This document shows, one piece after another, positions 36,539-45,433 of a DNA stretch of 64,000 bases; the first letter of the stretch is position 1, and the number at the start of each line of letters is the position of its first letter. The notes below the pieces were generated by a model. It ran no database searches, had not been told where the DNA came from, and saw nothing but the letters and a program-made list of their open reading frames with translations. A program made the position numbers and the translations under genes. Source of the DNA: Fibrella aquatilis (GTDB lineage: Bacteria > Bacteroidota > Bacteroidia > Cytophagales > Spirosomataceae); contig NZ_JAFMYU010000002.1 of the NCBI RefSeq assembly GCF_017353255.1, positions 62,001 to 126,000 on the forward strand. The letters are read 5' to 3'.

Positions 36539-37597
36539 CTATTGAGGGCAGCTGAGTTGTTTTCTGGCTCCTTTCCCGTTGGGCTTTCCTTTCCCGTCCG
36601 GGCAACCCGGAATAAAGTCGGTGAGGCGAAGCCGGAGGCTGAACTCGAACGAATTGCCCGTGTAGCCCGTCAGCCCGGAGATGGTGGCATCGTAGCTGAA
36701 GCCCACCGAAAAGCCATTACTCTGAATGCCCACCAGGGCTACCAGGGCATCTTGCGTGGGCTGGCCAACCAACTGCCGGGAAAGGGGTACACCCCGGTAA
36801 AGCAGCCCCAGCACAAACTGGTAATAGCCCGTATACACGCCAAAGTCGAGCTGACGCAGGCTGCCCTGCATTCTGAAATTGGCCAGTGGCGTTACGCTCC
36901 ACGCCCCAAAACCCAGCCGCGACCCTGCGTGCAGGCTGATGTGCATGGGCAGCCGGTAGGTGGGTACGCCAGCCCCCATCTCGATACGCGGCTGGTTGAT
37001 GTGCGACACCGATATGCCAATCCAGTCCATGTCGCCGTACTTACTGGCATCTTTGTCGTCCTCATCCGAATCGGTGAAGCTGAAGTCGATCAGGCCACCT
37101 ACGCCCACGTCGAAAAACGCCCTGGAGAGGCTGGCTGTGGCGAAGGGGTCCTGCGTGGGGTTAAGCGTACCGGTGGTGGTCAGCTGATCCATAAACGTGA
37201 GGCCATCGCGGCGGTAGCTGCGTTGCCCAGCCCCCAGATATACCCCCAGCCGGGCCGAATACTGGTCGCCTTCCAGAACGGCCGGCACCAGCGTAATACC
37301 GCCATTGAGGGTCTCAACGGTGCTGCTTTGCCGGTCGTTCATCAGCAACACGCCGCCCCCCAACTTGAGCCTGCCGCAAGCATAAGGCACGTCGGCCGAG
37401 GCGGCGAAGGTGTTATACTGCCCCAGGTCCCGCCACTGGTTTCGGTAAATGGCGTTGGCCCGGATGCCGTTGCCGTAGCCCGCATAAGCCGGATTGAGGT
37501 AAAGCGGCAGGGCATAATATTGCGAAAACTGCGGGTCCTGCGCATAGGCGTTGAGGCCAAACAGGCAGAGACAGCCGAGGCGGTACAAAAGGGGCAT
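36539..37597 (-). CDS. PorP/SprF family type IX secretion membrane protein
   Basis: This 352-residue protein has a signal peptide ending NAYAQ and the PorP/SprF opening DPQFSQYYALPLYLNPAYAG. Alternating hydrophobic strands follow, consistent with an outer-membrane beta barrel. Family members, such as SprF in Flavobacterium, are needed for export or surface attachment of a specific type B cargo encoded next to them. The neighbour at 33065 carries such a C-terminal domain, so the two genes form a cargo-partner operon. The C-terminus is Lys/Gly-rich. A long reading frame on the opposite strand over the same bases is an artefact. Confidence 0.92.
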   Translation of the reverse strand: MPLLYRLGCLCLFGLNAYAQDPQFSQYYALPLYLNPAYAGYGNGIRANAIYRNQWRDLGQYNTFAASADVPYACGRLKLGGGVLLMNDRQSSTVETLNGGITLVPAVLEGDQYSARLGVYLGAGQRSYRRDGLTFMDQLTTTGTLNPTQDPFATASLSRAFFDVGVGGLIDFSFTDSDEDDKDASKYGDMDWIGISVSHINQPRIEMGAGVPTYRLPMHISLHAGSRLGFGAWSVTPLANFRMQGSLRQLDFGVYTGYYQFVLGLLYRGVPLSRQLVGQPTQDALVALVGIQSNGFSVGFSYDATISGLTGYTGNSFEFSLRLRLTDFIPGCPDGKGKPNGKGARKQLSCPQ

Positions 37598-37857
37598 CGT
37601 TAAGTGGTGTGGTATAAAAAGGGGCAGAAGCGGCTTCGAAAAAACGCTCTCCTAGAAATGTAGCACCAGCCAACAAGCTTACCGGGCGTAGCCGCATTAA
37701 ATCGACTGCGACTTTATTAAGCGGTAGTTTTCGGATAAAAGACAGGGGGCAAACTGTTGATCAAACGATTAGTAGAATAGGGGTAACTGCCATTTCAGGC
37801 CTATAGCTGCCGTGTCGCCAGACCGCAGCAGAAGACGGTAAACAGAAAACTTCCTTC

Positions 37858-39645
37858 CTACGCCCGCGGCAGGGTAAACCAAAACGCGGCCCCGTCGGTG
37901 ACGGTGGTGTCGAGGCCGATTTGGCCGTTCATGCTCTGGATAAATTCACCCGAAATGGCCAGCCCCAGGCCTGTACCGCTGGGTTGACCGCTGGAGCCGG
38001 GCGCGCGGAAATACCGGTCGAAAATGCGGTCGCGGTGTTCGGGGCGGATGCCCGCGCCGTGGTCCCGCACCCGGAACTCGACCCCCTGTTCGGTGGTTTT
38101 TGCCGACACCTCGATGCGCCCCTCATCGGGCGAATGCCGGACGGCGTTCGACAGAAAATTGATCAGCACCCACGAGGCCTTATCGGGGTCGGTGCGGACG
38201 TCGGGGAGCGTGGCAGGCAGGTTGGTGCGCAGGTCGATATGGCGCTGCGACGCCGTAACGCGCAGGGCGTTTACGGCATAGCTGATAATATCGGTGGGGG
38301 CTACGGGCTGGAGGTTCAACTGTATCTGCCCCGATTCCACCTGCGCCATGTTGAGCAACTCGCCCGTGATGCTCAGTAGCCGGTCGGCGTCGCCGCGGAC
38401 GTTGGCAATCAGGCTTTTCTGTTCGGGATTTAGTTGACCAACGCGTTGATCGTCAAGTAGTTTCAGGCTCATCTTGATGCTTGAGATGGGCGTTTTCAGC
38501 TCGTGCGATACCGTGGCGATGAAGTTGGTTTTGGCCTGATCCAGTTCTTTGTAGGACGTGATATTTTTGAGCACAATCACGTACCCCGCCCGTACGGTCT
38601 GGGTGTCGCCGGTGCGGGTGATGTCTACGGGCTGGGTCTGGCGGGTGAAGTAGCTTTCCTTGTCGCCGTCATAAATTTTCAGCAAACTTGGTTCCATGCC
38701 GGTCGTAGGCGGGGTACCCTGTGGAATGGCCGTTGGCCCAACCGACTGAACCGTCACATCCTGAATCAGTGTGCGCATGAGGTCGTTGTGCGTGGCTACG
38801 TCGGGGGCATATTTTCCCAGCAAATCGGCCTCCGACAACCCCAGCAACCGACTGGCCACCTGATTCACAAACAGCACATACCGGTTCTGATCCAGCCCGA
38901 TGATACCGTCAGACATGACCTGAATGAGCGTGTCGATGCGCTTTTTCTCAAACAAAATCCGGGCGATGTTCGAGTGCTCGAACTCGTCGAGTTTCTGGGC
39001 CATGCTGTTGAACGATCGGGCCAGTTCGCCAAACTCGTCGCTCGATTTAAAGTGCAGCCGCTCTTCGAAATTGTGGCTGGCTACTTGTTTGATGCCCTCG
39101 GTTAGTTCACGGAGGGGGCGGGCAATGTAGGCGGGGAAGTTGATGATAAACGACAGCACGATCAGGAAGCACAGCGTTCCCACCGCAGCCAGCCACACCA
39201 GCGCGTCTTTGGCCGTGCGTTTGGCTACTTCGTTTTTTCGCACAATGGCGTGCCGGTTGATGTCGTCAATACGGAATAACCCCGCCCGGATGCGGCCGAT
39301 GGTGGTTTCGCGGCTGGGGTCGGTGGGGGACAGGGCGCGCAGCCGGTTGAACTCCCGCCGAATGGCCGCTACTTCGGATCCTTCACCCACTTCGGTGATG
39401 TTGGCCTGTTCTTTTGTCAGGTTCCTTTCAAATTCACCGTAGGCATCGCTGTCGGGCTTGGCCTGAGCGTCGGCCAGAGTCTTCTGCATGTTGCTGCCGT
39501 ATTCGAGCGAGTCGTAGTTGTCTGTTAAAATTGCCTGCGAGTCGTTCGACAGTTGATTGAGGTAATAGGCTCCCAGGCCACCCAGAAGCAGGATAATGGC
39601 GAATAGAAACGCCAGGGCTGAGGCTATTTTGGCTTGTAGGTTCAT
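37858..39645 (-). CDS. Sensor histidine kinase (transmembrane-HAMP-PAS-HisKA-HATPase), Kdp-linked
   Basis: This 595-residue kinase has two membrane segments (about 8-30 and 150-175) bracketing a periplasmic loop. They are followed by a HAMP domain (PLRELTEGIKQVA), a PAS domain (IIGLDQNRYVLFVNQVASRLLGLSE) and a dimerisation/phosphoacceptor helix (ATVSHELKTPISS, His near residue 378). The ATPase domain has NFLSNAVRHSP, DHGAGI and GTGLGLAIS. Its position, last in the Kdp gene series after a stand-alone KdpD sensor half, suggests it supplies the kinase function missing from that protein. No KdpE-type response regulator lies in the window. A 260-bp gap to porP (37598-37857) holds nothing I recognise. 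Confidence 0.88.
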   Translation of the reverse strand: MNLQAKIASALAFLFAIILLLGGLGAYYLNQLSNDSQAILTDNYDSLEYGSNMQKTLADAQAKPDSDAYGEFERNLTKEQANITEVGEGSEVAAIRREFNRLRALSPTDPSRETTIGRIRAGLFRIDDINRHAIVRKNEVAKRTAKDALVWLAAVGTLCFLIVLSFIINFPAYIARPLRELTEGIKQVASHNFEERLHFKSSDEFGELARSFNSMAQKLDEFEHSNIARILFEKKRIDTLIQVMSDGIIGLDQNRYVLFVNQVASRLLGLSEADLLGKYAPDVATHNDLMRTLIQDVTVQSVGPTAIPQGTPPTTGMEPSLLKIYDGDKESYFTRQTQPVDITRTGDTQTVRAGYVIVLKNITSYKELDQAKTNFIATVSHELKTPISSIKMSLKLLDDQRVGQLNPEQKSLIANVRGDADRLLSITGELLNMAQVESGQIQLNLQPVAPTDIISYAVNALRVTASQRHIDLRTNLPATLPDVRTDPDKASWVLINFLSNAVRHSPDEGRIEVSAKTTEQGVEFRVRDHGAGIRPEHRDRIFDRYFRAPGSSGQPSGTGLGLAISGEFIQSMNGQIGLDTTVTDGAAFWFTLPRA

Positions 39646-39658
39646 CGTTGAGTTGGTG

Positions 39659-40099
39659 TCAGGGTGAGTCGGTAGACGCGGGCAGTGCCCAGCTAAATTC
39701 CTTCAGTATGTTGTCGAGGTGTGTACCCGGTGCCAGTGACTTCATGGCCAGCAGCACCCGGACAACTGCCTGCCGCTCGGCATCGGGCCACTGCTGAAAC
39801 CCGGCCTGTTGCACTTTCATCGACAGCATAAATTCGTTAATAAATCGCTCCCCATTGGCAATCAACTCTAAAGCGCGGGGCAGGTAATATTTTGCGCTCT
39901 GCACCGAGTCGCAGTTGTTCATAAACAGGTAGTTGATGTCTTCCACCGGGACTTCGTACCGTTTCATCTGGTTCACCCGCCGTTCAAAAGCCTGCAAATG
40001 GGGGTCGGTTGTGTACCAAACGTGCCCGTCTATTTGTTGCGGTGCCCGCAGCGTAGCGTACAGATGCGCGATGGCATCGTTTAGTTCGAAGCATGTCAT
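39659..40099 (-). CDS. Hypothetical protein inside the split kdpD locus
   Basis: I do not recognise this 146-residue soluble protein. It has no signal or membrane segment and a rather acidic, aromatic-containing N-terminal half. Its start overlaps the stop codon of the KdpD sensor gene by four bases (ATGA) and its stop is 13 bp before the histidine kinase start, so the three genes are almost certainly co-translated. A role in signalling between the KdpD sensor half and the kinase is inferred from position only. Confidence 0.7.
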   Translation of the reverse strand: MTCFELNDAIAHLYATLRAPQQIDGHVWYTTDPHLQAFERRVNQMKRYEVPVEDINYLFMNNCDSVQSAKYYLPRALELIANGERFINEFMLSMKVQQAGFQQWPDAERQAVVRVLLAMKSLAPGTHLDNILKEFSWALPASTDSP

Positions 40100-41220
40100 G
40101 ACAGGATGATCAGGTCTACGTCTGAGTCAGAGAGTTTATTCAGCAGCCGGTTGAACGCGTTGGTGCGCACAATAATCTGAATCAGGCTAAAGTGTGGTTT
40201 GCCAATGCAGACGGTGGTTATTTTCCGGTTTTCCACCTCAGCCATTATGCAATCAACAATATTGTCGCCTTTGGTCTGAACCACCTCGGCCCCTAGTTCG
40301 GTAGCCAGTTTGAAGTTGTTGATCAGGTGTCGCTGTAGGTCGAGCCGGATGCGGTCGGGGCTTTCGCTGGGGGGCTGCACGTAGAGGACAAACCAGCGCG
40401 AGTTATAGTAGCTGGCCAGCCGGGCCGTTTTCCGGATCACACGCCGGGCTGTTTCGTGGCTGCTGCTGATGGCCGCCATAAACCGCTCATTACGCGGCGG
40501 TCCCGCCTGTGGCAAGGCCATGTCTACTTTGCGCTCTACCTGCCCGGCTACTTCCTTCAAGGCCAACTCCCTGAGTTGCAGAATTTTGTCGGCCTGAAAA
40601 AAATTAGCCAGCGCGGTTTGCACCTTGGCCGGGTCGTAGATCTTGCCTTCTTTCAGGCGCGTTATCAGCTCGTCGGCGGTGAGGTCGATGTTGACTACTT
40701 CGTCGGCGAGTTGCAGCACGCGGTCGGGTACGCGCTCGGTGACGTCGATATTGGTGATCTTTTTTACGTCGTCATACAGGCTTTCAATGTGCTGAATGTT
40801 GACCGCCGAGATGACGTTGATGCCCGCGTCGAGGATTTCGATGACGTCCTGCCACCGTTTTTCATTTTTCGAGCCGGGGATGTTTGTGTGGGCTAGTTCA
40901 TCCACAATCACCAGTTCGGGGTGGGTATTGATGATGGCCTGCACGTCCATTTCGGCCAGTTGGCGGCCCTTGTAGAACAGCGTCCGCCGGGGAATCATGG
41001 GCAGGCCCGCCACGAGCGCTTCTGTTTCAGCCCGTTTGTGGGTTTCAATAAACCCAATTGTCACGTCAACCCCGTTGCGCAGCAGGCTGTGGGCTTCCTG
41101 CAACATCCGGTATGACTTGCCCACCCCCGCGCTCATGCCGATGTATACCTTAAACTTCCCCCGCCGCGACTCGCGGATGAGGGCCAGAAACCGGTCAGCA
41201 TTTTGGTCGTTGGGTGTCAT
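40096..41220 (-). CDS. kdpD: KdpD N-terminal sensor protein (KdpD domain plus UspA), no kinase
   Basis: This 374-residue protein matches only the N-terminal cytoplasmic part of KdpD. The KdpD sensor domain has a P-loop GMSAGVGKS (28-36), VDELAHTNIPGS and HIESLYDDV. After about residue 240 comes a universal-stress-protein-like domain containing VVQTKGDNIVDCI. The membrane DUF4118 segment, HisKA and HATPase parts of classic KdpD are absent. They are apparently replaced by the separate kinase two genes downstream. Split KdpD proteins occur in Bacteroidota. It lies after the beta-barrel gene, across a heptamer repeat array. Confidence 0.9.
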   Translation of the reverse strand: MTPNDQNADRFLALIRESRRGKFKVYIGMSAGVGKSYRMLQEAHSLLRNGVDVTIGFIETHKRAETEALVAGLPMIPRRTLFYKGRQLAEMDVQAIINTHPELVIVDELAHTNIPGSKNEKRWQDVIEILDAGINVISAVNIQHIESLYDDVKKITNIDVTERVPDRVLQLADEVVNIDLTADELITRLKEGKIYDPAKVQTALANFFQADKILQLRELALKEVAGQVERKVDMALPQAGPPRNERFMAAISSSHETARRVIRKTARLASYYNSRWFVLYVQPPSESPDRIRLDLQRHLINNFKLATELGAEVVQTKGDNIVDCIMAEVENRKITTVCIGKPHFSLIQIIVRTNAFNRLLNKLSDSDVDLIILS

Positions 41221-41245
41221 GGGAAGAGAATGTACGATGGCTGCT

Positions 41246-41292
41246 TAATGTACATTGTTCATTATACATTGTACATTAGGCTTTGTACATTA
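41246..41292. repeat. Tandem TTGTACA-type heptamer array
   Basis: Units ATGTACA, TTGTTCA, TTATACA, TTGTACA, TTAGGCT and TTGTACA run in register from 41248 to 41289 and end in TTA at 41290-41292. That TTA is the stop codon of the minus-strand beta-barrel gene. It is the same unit family, with the same unit-plus-stop arrangement, as the right arm at 3899-3939. Here there is no full complementary arm, only short palindromes. Confidence 0.85.
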
Positions 41293-42429
41293 AAACGATA
41301 CAGCCAAACTCGTTGTCAATGAAGCATTTACGCGCTTGTTTTCAAACGTAGCCAATGGTGCTTTGCTGTCGTAGACTTTGCCTTCCAGCCGGAGCAGGGC
41401 AGTTGGCAGGATGGCGTAGTTGTAGCCCAGTGAGTAGCCCATGGTCTGGAAACCGGGGATGCCGATGAGCGTGCCGGCCTTGTCGTCGTAATATTCTACA
41501 CGGCCGTTGACGTAGCTTTGGTCGGACGTTTTGTAGCGGGCAATGACCACCGGCGAATACCATACGTAGTTGCCGCCGCCGTCTACCCGCACATCGGAGC
41601 CGGTGCGAACAACGGGTTTTTGGTCCGAGCCGATGTCGAAGCCGAGGATCACACCAAACCGACCGGCTGGGTTAATGATGGCGTAGAAATTGTTAAAAAA
41701 GCGCGTCTGCTTCAGCGAATCGGGGCGGTCACTGCCCAGGAAGCTGCTCCAGTTCAGGGTCAAGTTGCCCGAGGGGCGATACTGCACCTGCGTACTCAGC
41801 GACGGGCCGGTGTAGCCGTCGAGCTTCTTGATATGCTGCCAGCCGTTGACCACCGATCCCAGCAGCGTCCATTTGCCGTTGGTAGTGTTGTAAGTCACTT
41901 TGGCCCCCGACAGATAATAAGGCGAGTTTTCGGCCAGGATACTGCGGGTGAGCGTCCAGCAGTCTTTCGATATGGCGCTTTCGAAGCCAATATGCGAGGC
42001 GAAGATGCCCGCGTCGAGCCACAGATCGCGGTTTTTCGAGAGTTTCACACCCGCGTTAGCTTCAAAAATATTCCGGCTCAGGGGCTGCTCGGCAGCATAG
42101 TTATACTGCGCGTAGTTACCCACTTGCAGCGCCAGATTGCCCCGGATGCGGTCATTGACGTAGGCGGCTTTGATAAACGCCAGGTTCACGTTGACCTCGC
42201 GGTTGCGACGGTGGTTGTACAAAAAGCCGGGCCGCTCCTGCGTGGTTTTCGCCAGTGAGAAGTCGTGCGAATAGTAGGCTTCGATGTAGCCCGTAATGGT
42301 CAGGTCACTGCCAGGAACGGCCTGCGTGGCAGCTTGCGTCGGTGCCGACACCGCAGTAGTGTCGGTGGTTTGGGCCAGCGATGCGTAGGATGCCGAGGCC
42401 ATTGCCAGGGCAGTAAATAGTGTTTTCAT
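41290..42429 (-). CDS. Outer-membrane beta-barrel protein of the Kdp locus
   Basis: This 379-residue protein has a signal peptide ending SLAQ. A Thr/Ala-rich linker follows, then alternating amphipathic strands with many aromatic residues (ITGYIEAYYSHDFSLA, VNVNLAFIKAAYVNDRI), and it ends in a terminal Phe (LAVSF), typical of outer-membrane barrels. It resembles the OmpL-like barrel proteins found in Bacteroidota kdp loci. A role as a porin for cations is inferred from the location after kdpC. Its stop codon coincides with the end of a heptamer array. The upstream gap to kdpC contains a second repeat family. Confidence 0.75.
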   Translation of the reverse strand: MKTLFTALAMASASYASLAQTTDTTAVSAPTQAATQAVPGSDLTITGYIEAYYSHDFSLAKTTQERPGFLYNHRRNREVNVNLAFIKAAYVNDRIRGNLALQVGNYAQYNYAAEQPLSRNIFEANAGVKLSKNRDLWLDAGIFASHIGFESAISKDCWTLTRSILAENSPYYLSGAKVTYNTTNGKWTLLGSVVNGWQHIKKLDGYTGPSLSTQVQYRPSGNLTLNWSSFLGSDRPDSLKQTRFFNNFYAIINPAGRFGVILGFDIGSDQKPVVRTGSDVRVDGGGNYVWYSPVVIARYKTSDQSYVNGRVEYYDDKAGTLIGIPGFQTMGYSLGYNYAILPTALLRLEGKVYDSKAPLATFENKRVNASLTTSLAVSF

Positions 42430-42446
42430 TGTTGTTGAGAAAGTAG

Positions 42447-42538
42447 ACCTTATAGGTTGAAATACAGTGGCTACGCCGGGGCAACCTATAAGGTTTTCTT
42501 CAACCCGCAGCGGCGGACCGCTTATAGGTTTATTTCAG
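42447..42538. repeat. TTATAGG repeat cluster between kdpC and the beta-barrel gene
   Basis: ACCTTATAGGTTG at 42447-42459 is a perfect reverse complement of 42482-42494. A third, related copy, CTTATAGGTTTATTT, is at 42521-42535 and overlaps the kdpC stop codon (42530-42532). Between them is a GCGGCGGACCGCT core at 42510-42522, shared with the kdpA-kdpB inverted repeat. The TTATAGG unit also forms the metH hairpin at 29857. Confidence 0.75.
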
Positions 42539-43093
42539 CGCATCCAGCGCCACGTTCAGTTTTAATACATTAACCGTCGAAGGCCCAAATAAGCCCAGCA
42601 GCGGTCCTTTGGTGTGTTCGGCCACGAGTTGGTTGAGCCGCTCGGCAGCAATGCCGCGCACTTTGGCAATGCGGGCCACCTGTATGTTGGCAGCGGCGGG
42701 CGACAGGTCAGGGTCGAGACCGGAGCCGGACGCCGTGACCAGTTCAGCGGGGATATCGACTTTTTGTACGCCAGGGTTATGCACCATAAACGTGTCGATA
42801 CGCGCCTGTACCACCTTCAGGTAGTCGGGATTGCTCGGCCCTTTGTTCGACCCCGCCGACCCGGCAGCATTGTACTCCACCGCCGATGGCCGCGAGTTGA
42901 AATACCGATCTTCGGTGAATTTCTGGCCGATCAGCGCGTAGCCAACGACTTTGCCGTTGACCACTACTTTTTCGCCCGAACCGCCACCGGGGGCTAATTT
43001 GGCAATGCCCAGCACCACCAGCGGGTAAATAACAGCCACCAAAACAAGCATCACCAGGGTGAGCCGAATGGCCGGAGATATGTGAGTTTTCAT
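42530..43093 (-). CDS. kdpC: Potassium-transporting ATPase KdpC subunit
   Basis: This 187-residue subunit has one N-terminal membrane helix (LTLVMLVLVAVIYPLVVLGIA). The periplasmic KdpC domain shows IGQKFTEDRYFNSRPSA, NPDY, PAELVTASGSGLDPDLSP and VARIAKVRG. KdpC stabilises the KdpFABC complex and helps K+ binding. It lies 84 bp after kdpB across an imperfect heptamer hairpin. Length and motifs are normal, with no sign of damage. Confidence 0.95.
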   Translation of the reverse strand: MKTHISPAIRLTLVMLVLVAVIYPLVVLGIAKLAPGGGSGEKVVVNGKVVGYALIGQKFTEDRYFNSRPSAVEYNAAGSAGSNKGPSNPDYLKVVQARIDTFMVHNPGVQKVDIPAELVTASGSGLDPDLSPAAANIQVARIAKVRGIAAERLNQLVAEHTKGPLLGLFGPSTVNVLKLNVALDALK

Positions 43094-43100
43094 TGGAAAG

Positions 43101-43175
43101 GATACTGGATGATGGACGTTGGACCCTGGACTTCAGCGAGAATATCCAATGTCCAACGTCCAGAGTCTAACGTCT
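43101..43175. repeat. Imperfect inverted heptamer array between kdpC and kdpB
   Basis: The first block (43101-43131) reads GATACTG, GATGATG, GACGTTG, GACCCTG, with core GACGTTGGA. The second block (about 43141-43175) reads TCCAATG, TCCAACG, TCCAGAG, TCTAACG. The two can pair through the TCCAACGTC / GACGTTGGA core. It shares units with 6575-6655. Confidence 0.7.
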
Positions 43176-43177
43176 TT

Positions 43178-45268
43178 TTACACAAACAACCCCACCAGCA
43201 GATCAATCAATTTGATGCCAATGAAGGGAGCTACCAGGCCACCTACGCCGTAGATGAGCAGGTTGCGGCGCAGCAGGGCCGAGGCTCCAATGGGCTTGTA
43301 TTCAACGCCGGTTAGAGCCAGCGGAATGAGCATTGGAATGATGATCGCGTTGAAAATTACCGCCGACAAAATGGCCGACTCCGCGCTGTGCAACCGCATG
43401 ATATTCAGGGCCTGTAGCGACGGAATAGACATCACAAACAGGGCCGGCACAATGGCGAAATACTTGGCCACGTCGTTGGCAATAGAGAATGTGGTGAGCG
43501 TACCCCGTGTGATGAGCAACTGCTTACCAATCTCGACCACCTCAATCAGTTTGGTCGGGTCGTTGTCGAGGTCAACCATGTTGCCCGCTTCTTTAGCGGC
43601 CTGTGTACCCGAGTTCATCGCTACACCCACGTCGGCCTGGGCCAGGGCGGGGGCGTCGTTAGTGCCGTCGCCCATCATGGCCACGAGCTTGCCTCCGGTT
43701 TGTTCGGTGCGGATATACTGCATCTTGTCTTCCGGTTTGGCTTCGGCAATGAAATCATCCACACCCGCTTTCTCGGCAATGAACTTGGCCGTCAGGGGGT
43801 TGTCGCCCGTGACCATCACCGTTTTTACGCCCATTTTGCGGAGCCGATCAAAACGTTCGGCAATGCCGGGCTTGATAATGTCCTGCAACTCTACCACGCC
43901 CATAACGCGCTCATTGTCAATCACTACTAGCGGCGTTCCCCCGTTAGCGGCAATAGCTTTGGCCTGCGTTTCGGTTTCGGGAGGAAAGTGGTTGCCTGCC
44001 CGCTCCACAATGGTCCGAATCGAATCGGTAGCGCCTTTACGAATGCGCTGCCCCGGTTCGCCGTTGCGAGCGGCCAGATCAATGCCCGACGAGCGGGTTT
44101 CGGCCGTGAACTTGATCATCGTGGCCCCTTCCGTGCTCAGCCCACGCGTCACGTCGGCACCCCAGTCTCCACTGCGGGCCAGTTCTACAATCGACTTGCC
44201 TTCGGGGGTTTCATCGGCCAATGAACTCAGCGCCGACGCCCGAATCATGTCGGCCTGCGATACACCGGGGGCGGCGTAGAAGTTGGTAGCTTTGCGATTA
44301 CCAATCGTGATCGTACCGGTTTTGTCCAGCAGCAGCACGTCGATGTCGCCCGCCGTTTCTACCGCCCGGCCCGACTTGGCAATGACGTTGGCCCGCAGGG
44401 CGCGGTCCATTCCCGCAATACCGATGGCCGACAGCAGCCCGCCAATGGTGGTGGGAATCAGGCACACAAACAAGGCGATCAGGGCCGCAATAGTGATAGG
44501 CGCGTTGGCATAGTCGGCAAAGGGTTTCAGGGCCACGCAGACGATGATGAAAATAAGCGTAAAACCCGCCAGCAGGATCGTGAGGGCAATTTCGTTGGGC
44601 GTTTTCTGCCGCGAAGCCCCTTCCACCAGCGCAATCATCTTGTCGAGAAACGATTCGCCGGGCTGGGTAGTCACCTGCACTTTAATGCGGTCAGACAGCA
44701 CTTTCGTACCGCCCGTCACCGATGATTTGTCGCCGCCCGCTTCCCGAATTACCGGGGCCGATTCGCCCGTAATGGCCGACTCGTCGATGGTGGCGAGGCC
44801 TTCGATAATCTCGCCGTCGGACGGGATAATGTCGCCTGCTTCGCAGAGAAAAACGTCGCCTTTCACGAGTTGCGCCGACGAGATGGTGACGATCTGGTCA
44901 TCATTTTTCTGCCCATTGCTACTGCCCACTGCTACCTTCTTGGCGGGCGTTTCCTGCCGGGTTTTCCGCAGCGATTCGGCCTGCGCTTTACCCCGCGCTT
45001 CGGCAATGGCCTCGGCGAAATTGGCAAACAACACCGTTAGCAGTAAAATGGCCGTGATCACAATATTGTAGCCTAAAGACCCCTGCGTTTTGTCGCCCGA
45101 AAGTGCAACATAAACCGTTACGAACAGCATGATCACCGTGCCAATTTCGACGGTAAACATGACCGGGTTTTTCACCAGCTGAACGGGGTTCAGCTTGGCG
45201 AAGGATTGTTTTATGGCCGTCCCGACCAGGTCAGACTGGAAGAGCGACGGTGAGGATTGTTGAGCCAT
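43178..45268 (-). CDS. kdpB: Potassium-transporting P-type ATPase KdpB subunit
   Basis: This 696-residue P-type ATPase energises the Kdp potassium pump. It has the phosphorylation motif DKTGTITIG (Asp near residue 313), the TGES loop (AITGESAPV), the hinge motifs VTGDNP and [11 protein letters not shown], and about seven membrane helices including [18 protein letters not shown]. The ATG at 45268 (MAQQSSPS) is chosen. The ORF reaches 45382, but the extra 38 residues translate the left arm of the 57-bp inverted repeat that separates it from kdpA. Confidence 0.96.
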   Translation of the reverse strand: MAQQSSPSLFQSDLVGTAIKQSFAKLNPVQLVKNPVMFTVEIGTVIMLFVTVYVALSGDKTQGSLGYNIVITAILLLTVLFANFAEAIAEARGKAQAESLRKTRQETPAKKVAVGSSNGQKNDDQIVTISSAQLVKGDVFLCEAGDIIPSDGEIIEGLATIDESAITGESAPVIREAGGDKSSVTGGTKVLSDRIKVQVTTQPGESFLDKMIALVEGASRQKTPNEIALTILLAGFTLIFIIVCVALKPFADYANAPITIAALIALFVCLIPTTIGGLLSAIGIAGMDRALRANVIAKSGRAVETAGDIDVLLLDKTGTITIGNRKATNFYAAPGVSQADMIRASALSSLADETPEGKSIVELARSGDWGADVTRGLSTEGATMIKFTAETRSSGIDLAARNGEPGQRIRKGATDSIRTIVERAGNHFPPETETQAKAIAANGGTPLVVIDNERVMGVVELQDIIKPGIAERFDRLRKMGVKTVMVTGDNPLTAKFIAEKAGVDDFIAEAKPEDKMQYIRTEQTGGKLVAMMGDGTNDAPALAQADVGVAMNSGTQAAKEAGNMVDLDNDPTKLIEVVEIGKQLLITRGTLTTFSIANDVAKYFAIVPALFVMSIPSLQALNIMRLHSAESAILSAVIFNAIIIPMLIPLALTGVEYKPIGASALLRRNLLIYGVGGLVAPFIGIKLIDLLVGLFV

Positions 45269-45289
45269 GTGTATGTTTGAAAAAAGGGT

Positions 45290-45424
45290 TTTTGACAGGA
45301 TTATCAGGATTTCAGCGGTCCGCCGCGCGGGATGGACAGGATTTTTTCCTTTCTCCAGAACAAATAGAAAAATCCTGTCCATCCCGCGCGGCGGACCGCT
45401 GCAATCCTGATAATCCTGTCAAAA
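45290..45424. repeat. 57-bp near-perfect inverted repeat between kdpA and kdpB
   Basis: The arms 45290-45346 and 45368-45424 are reverse complements with one mismatch and a 21-nt loop. The outer part contains ACAGGATT/TCAGGATT units shared with 61533-61668. The inner part contains the GCGGCGGACCGCT core shared with 42510-42522. It occupies the gap between the kdpA stop (45434) and the kdpB start (45268), so it lies inside the presumed operon transcript. Confidence 0.93.
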
Positions 45425-45433
45425 CCTCTTCTT

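Noticed and set aside
36542-37603. 353-codon open frame on the plus strand
   Set aside because: It lies opposite the PorP/SprF gene, has no plausible protein character, and is a shadow of GC-rich codon use.
45269-45382. N-terminal extension of kdpB
   Set aside because: It translates one arm of the 57-bp inverted repeat; the ATG at 45268 fits KdpB length.
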